DNA of 52,500 nt from Adonisia turfae CCMR0081 (lineage in GTDB: Bacteria; Cyanobacteriota; Cyanobacteriia; Phormidesmidales; Phormidesmidaceae), in NCBI RefSeq assembly GCF_011009555.1, contig NZ_QXHD01000004.1:3108013-3160512 (forward strand), given 5' to 3'. The notes beneath the pieces were generated by a model that ran no database searches, was not told where the DNA came from, and saw nothing but the letters and a program-made list of their open reading frames with translations. Below are positions 45,393 to 52,500 of this stretch, piece after piece. The position numbers were made by a program, and so were the translations under genes. The stretch's first letter is position 1; each line of letters starts with the position of its first letter.

Positions 45393-45420
45393 TTAAAAAA
45401 CATTGTGATTCGTAGCGTCA
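45393..45420. repeat. Imperfect 28-bp direct repeat, copy B
   Basis: TTAAAAAAC...GTAGCGTCA, 52 bases upstream of the ATPase start, so it lies in its promoter region. Matches copy A at 44910-44937. Confidence 0.6.
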
Positions 45421-45471
45421 GCACAATGTCAGCGGTATGATGCCTTTCAAGATGTTACTGATAGGTGTGTT

Positions 45472-46227
45472 GTGACAGAAGCCGCAATTTATTTTGCAAA
45501 CCTGCAGAAGAGCTATGGCGACCTATCGGTGCTGCGAGGCATTAATGGCCAAATTGAACGTGGTGAAGTTGTTGCCATCATTGGTTCTTCGGGATGTGGT
45601 AAAAGCACGCTACTACGCTGTTTTAATCGCTTAGAAACCATCAGTGGTGGTCAGTTGGTTGTAGATAATATTAATTTATCAGCCCCTAATCTGAGTGCTA
45701 AGGCGTTACAGCAGTTGCGAGCAAAAGTAGGGATGGTTTTTCAGCAGTTCAACCTTTATCCTCACATGAGTGTTTTGGACAATCTGACGCTGTCCCCCCG
45801 TAAGGTGCTTCGGCTTTCTACTAAGGAAGCGGAAGAGCGAGCACACGTCTATTTAAATAAAGTTGGTTTAGCTGAAAAGGCCTCAGCTTATCCTGATCAG
45901 CTTTCAGGTGGACAAAAACAACGCGTTGCGATCGCGCGTTCCCTCTGTATGCAACCTGACATTTTGCTATTTGATGAACCCACAAGCGCTCTAGATCCTG
46001 AACTGGTGGGCGAAGTGCTTCAGGTGATGCGCACCCTGGCTGAAGATGGTATGACCATGGCCGTAGTGACCCATGAAATGCAGTTCGCTCGGGAAGTCGC
46101 GAGTCGTGTCCTATTTCTCAATCAAGGTGTAGTCGAAGAAACTGGTGCTCCTCGAGACGTGTTGCAGAACCCTCAGAGTGAGCGTTTACAGACATTTCTC
46201 AGTCGTATGAATGGGATAACAGTTTAG
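45472..46227 (+). CDS. glnQ: Amino-acid ABC transporter ATP-binding protein
   Basis: The 251-residue ATPase is of the polar amino-acid (GlnQ/HisP) class: Walker [10 protein letters not shown] (38-46), signature LSGGQKQR (about 143-150), Walker [16 protein letters not shown] (about 164-178) and the switch His in VTHEMQFA. It begins with GTG. It is divergent from the binding protein and permease, from which it is separated by the TfoX-like gene. No other partner is present, so I infer that it powers that transporter. Downstream, the GH57 gene is convergent. Confidence 0.9.
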   Translation: MTEAAIYFANLQKSYGDLSVLRGINGQIERGEVVAIIGSSGCGKSTLLRCFNRLETISGGQLVVDNINLSAPNLSAKALQQLRAKVGMVFQQFNLYPHMSVLDNLTLSPRKVLRLSTKEAEERAHVYLNKVGLAEKASAYPDQLSGGQKQRVAIARSLCMQPDILLFDEPTSALDPELVGEVLQVMRTLAEDGMTMAVVTHEMQFAREVASRVLFLNQGVVEETGAPRDVLQNPQSERLQTFLSRMNGITV

Positions 46228-46249
46228 GTCAAAACTAGGTCAAAGCCTT

Positions 46250-47719
46250 TTAGACAAAACCTCGATCAACAAATTCATAGCCCCGCTGATAAATTGTCTG
46301 GGCATAATCTGTCCACTGCCCTTGACCCCAGTACCGGAAGCAGCTGGTTTGTAGAATTAGGTTGTGCAGGAGTGCCTGGCGATAGTTGGCATTTAATGCT
46401 AAGTAGGCTTGCTTGCTTGCTGGCACTGCAGCAATGGCCTGGTGAAAGCTAGCACTTAGGCGTTCTATGGGGTCAATGACATTGGCATATCCATCGACCC
46501 AACTGCGGTCGTTAGTCCATGAGCCTCCTGTAAATCTAGTGTTTTGCTCCGCTAGATTTGAGATCGCATCACCCACCTGTTCTGGTGTAATGTTGCCATC
46601 CAGAGCCTGCCACAGTTTATGTTGATCTTTCGCCTGACAGTTAGGAAAATCACTTTCTGTGATTCCGGCTGCCGCTAACAGTTCCAGATACTCGGTACCG
46701 TTAATTCCGGTAACTGTATGCTCATGGCGAGATTCATGCCAGGCTCGTTTAAAAGCTCCTGGAAATTCATTCATCATGACGCCACCATTTTCACCGTCAG
46801 AGATTTGGCTCACTAGAGGCGGGATTGACTTATTTCCAAGGGGCATCTTACCTAAAGTCTTGGCTTCGTAGTACGGCTGCATTTGACCAATCAACTTAGT
46901 ATCAGAACCTTGGGTTTTGATTAAGGCTGTGATCGACACTGTGTCGCCATGACTATTGCGAGCCACCAAACGATGAGGCAGATGTGGTTGCTGAATTCCC
47001 TCACCTGTCAGTATTTCCACGGTATGCTCTTGGACCATGACCCAGCGATAACCTGTCTCTTTGAGAGTTTTAACCAACGTGTACAGAGCATCGGGATGAT
47101 TCGGCAGTTGCATTTCAGGTAATGAGAATCCTCGAACTCGCTTGAGTGCTTCTAATCCAAAAATGCTGGCAAACTGGTGCTGCCAAGCTCGAATATGTAA
47201 CTTGATATCGGGTAGTGGCGTGGCAGCGGCAACGGCATGTCCCCAAAATGTACCTAACCATTCCACATGGGTTTGGTACCGAGGATCGCAGGTGATCCCT
47301 CTGAGCTTATCGAGAATGTCGTCACGCCCCATTTGCTGGAGGCCCCACAGCAAATTCCCTGAATAGTCCAGCATGACCCGTGGGTTGCAACCCTGACTCA
47401 CAAGCTCAGGGATAAAATCACCCATGCGGGCATAGCAATAGGCAAATGGTCCAGCATTATGATTGTCACCTTCATAGTGGTGTTCAAACATATATTGCAA
47501 ATGGCCGATAAGCTTGCCCTCTGGCCCCGCTGGGATCGTCGGCTGGTGCATGTGAAGTGCGATCGCAAACCCTGCCGACAGGCTGTTGAGATCGAGATTA
47601 CTGCGTTCCAGAAAAACTGGCTCGTCGAAACTACTCAACTCCTCAATAGATGACTCCCAGCCACAAAGCATAGGGAGTGTTTGATCATAGGTAGCTGGGG
47701 GAGATACAGCAGCAGACAT
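46250..47719 (-). CDS. Glycoside hydrolase family 57 protein
   Basis: The 489-residue protein has GH57-type features: IALHMHQPTIPAGPEGKLIG at the start (His-X-His-Gln-Pro), MLDYSGNLLWGLQQ, then GFSLPEMQLPNHPDALYTLV, and QISDGENGGVMMNEFPG, a region where GH57 catalytic acids lie. GH57 enzymes are alpha-glucanases, branching enzymes or 4-alpha-glucanotransferases; activity here is not clear. A role in glycogen turnover is possible. There is no signal peptide. The gene is convergent with the ATPase gene. Confidence 0.85.
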   Translation of the reverse strand: MSAAVSPPATYDQTLPMLCGWESSIEELSSFDEPVFLERSNLDLNSLSAGFAIALHMHQPTIPAGPEGKLIGHLQYMFEHHYEGDNHNAGPFAYCYARMGDFIPELVSQGCNPRVMLDYSGNLLWGLQQMGRDDILDKLRGITCDPRYQTHVEWLGTFWGHAVAAATPLPDIKLHIRAWQHQFASIFGLEALKRVRGFSLPEMQLPNHPDALYTLVKTLKETGYRWVMVQEHTVEILTGEGIQQPHLPHRLVARNSHGDTVSITALIKTQGSDTKLIGQMQPYYEAKTLGKMPLGNKSIPPLVSQISDGENGGVMMNEFPGAFKRAWHESRHEHTVTGINGTEYLELLAAAGITESDFPNCQAKDQHKLWQALDGNITPEQVGDAISNLAEQNTRFTGGSWTNDRSWVDGYANVIDPIERLSASFHQAIAAVPASKQAYLALNANYRQALLHNLILQTSCFRYWGQGQWTDYAQTIYQRGYEFVDRGFV

Positions 47720-47846
47720 ATACTTGGAGAGTATTAAAAGGTGGATTATTTTCTATCCCTAGTGTCCCAGGTACGGGCTTTAAAATAAACCACCCTTATA
47801 GAAAAGATAACCCTAGATTAACTCTCCCACTAAACTCTTTGGTTAC

Positions 47847-48239
47847 CTATTCATGAACTCCACGTTCGAATGAAACCGCCAACTCATCTTCTAACCAATT
47901 TAGGATTTGCAATCGTTCTCCCTGAGTGAGATACAGATGGCCCGTATGACGTAGGCGATCGTTGACGTCTTCTATATCTGAAGGTGTCATCAACCCAACT
48001 ATGGCTCCTATATTATAAAGAGCATCATCTCGTTCCTCTTGAGTGTGACAACCGTAGCGATATCTTGAGATTTGCCGACTAATATATTTGAATGCCTGGG
48101 GGTCGGTAGATTCTAACCGCTGCTTGCGTTCATCAGCAATTGGTTCACCAGCAACCATGGCAGCATAGTCGGTGTCTAATATATCCAACTTGACGATTTT
48201 GACTTCTTGGCTGGATCTATGGCTCACGGTGGTCAACAC
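47847..48239 (-). CDS. Hypothetical protein (130 aa)
   Basis: The protein is soluble, 130 residues, with helical charged sequence: KLDILDTDYAAMVAGEPIAD, FKYISRQISRYRYGCHTQEE, ALYNIGAIVGLMTPSDIEDV and LHYLTQ-like GERLQILNWLEDEL. I recognise no family. Good coding composition and plain start. It is upstream of the GH57 gene on the same strand, 127 bases apart. Confidence 0.65.
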   Translation of the reverse strand: MLTTVSHRSSQEVKIVKLDILDTDYAAMVAGEPIADERKQRLESTDPQAFKYISRQISRYRYGCHTQEERDDALYNIGAIVGLMTPSDIEDVNDRLRHTGHLYLTQGERLQILNWLEDELAVSFERGVHE

Positions 48240-48311
48240 CCCACATACTCTTTGAGTCTTTTCAATTGTGCCTTCCTCAAATAGAAAATGCTTGAAGCTT
48301 TGTTATTTTGC

Positions 48312-48347
48312 AATTGTCCGTTTGCAAACGTTTGCAAACGGACAATT
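48312..48347. terminator. Perfect 36-base palindrome downstream of nadC
   Basis: AATTGTCCGTTTGCAAAC and its complement meet without a loop, and the centre repeats CGTTTGCAAACG-like units. It lies 9 bases after the nadC stop codon. No T-run follows, so termination is plausible but not certain. Confidence 0.55.
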
Positions 48348-48356
48348 CGCTAAATT

Positions 48357-49256
48357 TCACTCGCATTTTAAGCGCATGCTCAAATCCAGCCAGGATGAGC
48401 GAGTTATTGGCGCGCTACTTGATATATAGTCAACACCCGTTAATGCAATCTCACGAATGGTTTCGAGAGTAACGTTGCCGGATCCCTCAATCTTGATCCG
48501 AGAACTATGCTGTCGAATTAAGTAGACTGCTTGCTCCATCACACTTGGAGTCATGTTGTCCAACATAATAATGTCGGCACCATGGTTCAATGCCTCCTCA
48601 ACCTGTTCTAAATTCTCTGTCTCTACCTCTATATTGAGCGGATAAGGCATAGCTAACCTTACAGCTTTAATTGCCTGCGCAATTCCACCCGCAGCAGCAA
48701 TATGGTTGTCTTTAACCATCAAGGCGTCATCAAGGCCCATACGGTGGTTTTTCGCACCGCCCATGCGAGTTGCATACTTTTCTAAGGCTCGAAGCCCTGG
48801 GGTCGTTTTGCGAGTATCCACGAGCTGAGCTGGCAGATCTGCAATTGCATCGACATATTGCCGGGTAGCAGTCGCAATACCACTAAGATGCATTGCTAAA
48901 TTCAGGGCGACTCGTTCACCCGTGAGCAAATGAGCGAAGGAACCGCTCATTTGAGCAATGGTCGTGCCTGCTTCTACCCATGTGCCCTCAACAACACAGG
49001 GCTCAAACTCTATTTGATTAACCGATGTGCCGTCTAAATCAGACAGGATTGCAAACACTCTACGAGCGATCAGAAGTCCACAGATGACGCCCGATGCTTT
49101 TGCTATCCAATACCCACTTCCCTGTCTTACACCTGTGGTGTCTAAACCTAAAGTGGTCTGATCTCCACGACCAATATCTTCTTGCAGCCATTGCTTTAGC
49201 TGATCATCTAAGCCGATCCAGTTGATATTCACAGTATTTTTTCTGCTCAAGCTCAC
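48357..49256 (-). CDS. nadC: Nicotinate-nucleotide pyrophosphorylase (quinolinate phosphoribosyltransferase)
   Basis: The 299-residue enzyme makes nicotinate mononucleotide from quinolinate and PRPP in NAD synthesis. Signature blocks: EDIGRGDQTT, VDTRKTTPGLRALEKYATRM, GGAKNHRMGLDDALMVKDNH, NIEVETENLEQ, IIMLDNM and IKIEGSGNVTLETIREIALT. The start GTG at 49256 is the first in frame; a GTG eight codons on also works. The 3' end is followed closely by a perfect palindrome. The neighbours nadA and nadB are not nearby. Confidence 0.95.
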   Translation of the reverse strand: MSLSRKNTVNINWIGLDDQLKQWLQEDIGRGDQTTLGLDTTGVRQGSGYWIAKASGVICGLLIARRVFAILSDLDGTSVNQIEFEPCVVEGTWVEAGTTIAQMSGSFAHLLTGERVALNLAMHLSGIATATRQYVDAIADLPAQLVDTRKTTPGLRALEKYATRMGGAKNHRMGLDDALMVKDNHIAAAGGIAQAIKAVRLAMPYPLNIEVETENLEQVEEALNHGADIIMLDNMTPSVMEQAVYLIRQHSSRIKIEGSGNVTLETIREIALTGVDYISSSAPITRSSWLDLSMRLKCE

Positions 49257-49460
49257 CCTATTTAAATAGAGACAAACGATTGCACTGTCTACTAGCTAGC
49301 TTCAAGTCAACAACACAACTCACGCTAGTAATAGTTGCCATCGATTGGTAAGTAAGCCAGCTTCAGCAATAAAGCTGTGACCAAAACACCTAAAAGCTTC
49401 ATCTAAATTCTAAAGAAAGTTGTGTCATAGTCACGATGGGCATGGCCAAAACTCGCTTCG

Positions 49461-49479
49461 ACGCCTTGTTCTAAGGCGT
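49461..49479 (+). terminator. Hairpin upstream of the rRNA promoter
   Basis: ACGCCTT and AAGGCGT pair around a 5-base loop; TTTT follows on the plus strand. It probably insulates the rRNA operon from upstream transcription. From 49257 to 49460 I see no gene. Confidence 0.55.
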
Positions 49480-49513
49480 TTTGCGGCTTTCCGAAAAAAC
49501 TTCAAGAAAGGAG

Positions 49514-49542
49514 TTGACCAGTGACGAATAGCTCGCTATATT
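49514..49542 (+). promoter_or_regulatory. rRNA operon promoter
   Basis: TTGACC (49514-49519) and TATATT (49537-49542) are separated by 17 bases, near the sigma-70 ideal. It is about 237 bases before the 16S start. The transcribed leader (about 49549-49778) has no gene. Confidence 0.8.
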
Positions 49543-49778
49543 AGTAAAGCGCTTGAGACGGGAGCGGCGAACACCGTAACCGAATCGAGTTAGAACCTAG
49601 ACAAATCAATAGTTTGAGATTCTAACAAAATCCTGTTTAATTTCTTTAGTTTGAAATTGGTTAGACCTTATCACGAGGTTGAGGCCGATGTCAAACGACC
49701 GGATACTTAGATAACACTGAGTGTCAGGTCAACACTTGATGAATGAGTCTTGTTGCTTCTTTAGAGAGCAATGAGATT

Positions 49779-51267
<1,489 letters not shown>

Positions 51268-51273
51268 AAGGGA

Positions 51274-51333
51274 GACCTACCGAATCGACTCCGAACGAAT
51301 TTTTATTAGGAGCGATATTGGTCACTCTAGGTC
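51274..51333 (+). other. 16S-23S spacer D1-D1' helix
   Basis: GACCTA (51274-51279) and TAGGTC (51328-51333) close a 60-base stem-loop, the basal helix used in cyanobacterial taxonomy. It lies just after 16S, as usual. Confidence 0.75.
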
Positions 51334-51382
51334 GTGACAGGATTGAGGGAATTTCAAACTATTGTTTAGGTTGTATAGGCTG

Positions 51383-51456
<74 letters not shown>

Positions 51457-51461
51457 CTGAT

Positions 51462-51537
51462 GGGGGTATAGCTCAGTTGGTAGAGCGCCTGCTTTGCAAG
51501 CAGGATGTCAGCGGTTCGAGTCCGCTTACCTCCACCA
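51462..51537 (+). tRNA. tRNA-Ala (UGC)
   Basis: Acceptor GGGGGTA/TACCTCC, anticodon loop TTTGCAA with TGC, T-arm GCGGTTCGAGTCCGC. A terminal CCA is encoded (51535-51537), unlike the neighbouring tRNA-Ile. It follows tRNA-Ile by 5 bases. Confidence 0.97.
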
Positions 51538-51710
51538 AATATTGCCAGATTGGCAGAGATAGGAATAACTTCAGCACCCTGTTTAGGTCTGTTAAGAGAT
51601 GGGCTAGGGGAATAGGCTGCTGGATTTAGGTCTAGCGAGAACCTTGACAACTGCATAGATTAGTCGAATAGGTAGTTCGACACAGAGAACCTTTAGTAAA
51701 GAGACTGAGA
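51538..51710 (+). other. 3' part of the 16S-23S spacer
   Basis: Transcribed spacer without genes. It contains GAACCTTGACAACTGCATAG near 51639, the conserved element seen in cyanobacterial spacers ahead of 23S. Confidence 0.7.
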
Positions 51711-52500
51711 GGTCAAGCTACAAAGGGCTCATGGTGGATACCTAGGCACACAGAGGCGAAGAAGGACGCGGTTACCGGCGATATGCCACGGGGAGCAGGA
51801 AGCATGCATTGATCCGTGGGTTTCCGAATGGGGCAACCCTACGTACGGCCCACTGAATCTATAGGTGGGTACGAGCGAACGCAGCGAATTGAAACATCTT
51901 AGTAGCTGTAGGAAGAGAAAGAAAACTCGATTCCCTTAGTAGCGGCGAGCGAAGCGGGAAGAGCCTAAACCAATTCTTATCAGAGTTGGGGTCGTGGGAC
52001 AGCGATATGGAATCTGGAGGATAGACGAATCACTTGAGAGGTGAACCAAAGAAGGTGAGAGTCCTGTAGTCGAAATTTGAAGGATACTAGCTGAATCCCG
52101 AGTAGGTTGGGGCACGTGGAATCCCGATTGAATCAGCGAGGACCACCTCGTAAGGCTAAATACTCCTGTGTGACCGATAGCGAATAGTACCGCGAGGGAA
52201 CGGTGAAAAGAACCCCGGGAGGGGAGTGAAATAGAACATGAAACCATGAGCTTACAAGCAGTTAGAGCACGATTAAACGTGTGATAGCGTGCCTGTTGAA
52301 GAATGAGCCGGCGACTTATAAGCACTGGCAGGTTAAGTCGAGAATGACGGAGCCAAAGGGAAACCGAGTCTGATAAGGGCGATAGTCAGTGTTTATAGAC
52401 CCGAACCCGGGTGATCTAACCATGTCCAGGTTGAAGCTTAGGTAACACTAAGTGGAGGACCGAACCGACTTCTGTTGAAAAAGGAGCGGATGAGGTGTGG
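51711..52500 (+). rRNA. rrl: 23S ribosomal RNA, 5' part
   Basis: The start GGTCAAGCTACAAAGGGCTC is followed by CATGGTGGATACCTAGGCAC and GAGGCGAAGAAGGACGCGG, the standard 23S 5' end. The gene runs past the end of the window; about 790 bases are present. Confidence 0.97.

Noticed and set aside
51936..52325. 129-codon minus-strand frame inside 23S rRNA
   Set aside because: It lies wholly antisense to conserved 23S sequence.

Overview
The window is a piece of a cyanobacterial chromosome. The evidence is the frequent HIP1 octamer GCGATCGC, a Rubisco activase with a Rubisco-small-subunit-like tail, a thylakoid-type FtsH, a FurC/PerR-type Fur protein, an ABA4-like protein, a TIGR03792 protein, and a 16S-tRNA-Ile-tRNA-Ala-23S operon with a cyanobacterial D1-D1' spacer helix. 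The genus cannot be fixed by reading; a filamentous or Leptolyngbya/Acaryochloris-like lineage is a guess.

Layout. 0.3-9.4 kb: an RTX-repeat protein, a small secreted protein, ftsH and gltX (minus strand), a truncated DUF1614 remnant, a DUF6918 protein, an exported FAD oxidoreductase and RidA. 9.7-13.2 kb: four co-directional genes for unrecognised envelope proteins (membrane protein, anchored protein, lipoprotein with a short M23-like motif, secreted Pro-rich protein with a conserved domain). 13.3-17.5 kb: perR/furC, then a replication-initiation block, dnaN - DnaA-box cluster (probable oriC) - dnaA. A 24-codon membrane microprotein lies just downstream of dnaN, its ribosome-binding site buried in a 15-bp hairpin. 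18-27 kb: htrA-type protease directly abutting def, a DEAD-box helicase, an ABA4-like gene behind a possible structured leader, an acetyltransferase, a DUF6940 protein and mutS. 27-33 kb: a four-EF-hand protein, an RMD1/DUF155 protein, a membrane-inserted alpha/beta hydrolase, a lumenal or periplasmic FKBP, a phasin-like protein, a TIGR03792 protein, a zinc-ribbon protein and tRNA-Asp. 33-40 kb: a TM0106-type RecB-like nuclease, a geranylgeranyl-reductase-family protein, a TetR regulator divergent from a delta-9 acyl desaturase, and Rubisco activase. 40-49 kb: xth, a CDF metal exporter, a split amino-acid ABC transporter, a GH57 enzyme and nadC. 49.5 kb to the end: the rRNA operon, with 23S cut by the window edge.

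Most genes are ordinary housekeeping genes. The least ordinary parts are: (i) the TetR protein, whose C-terminal half reads as a catalytically degenerate tyrosine-recombinase fold, facing a desaturase across two matching 8-3-8 operators; (ii) the hairpin-masked microprotein beside dnaN; (iii) the 9.7-13.2 kb envelope cluster; (iv) the amino-acid ABC transporter split by a TfoX-like gene lying between two imperfect copies of a 28-bp promoter-region sequence, with a perfect NtcA-type palindrome alongside. No transposase, CRISPR array or prophage gene was recognised.
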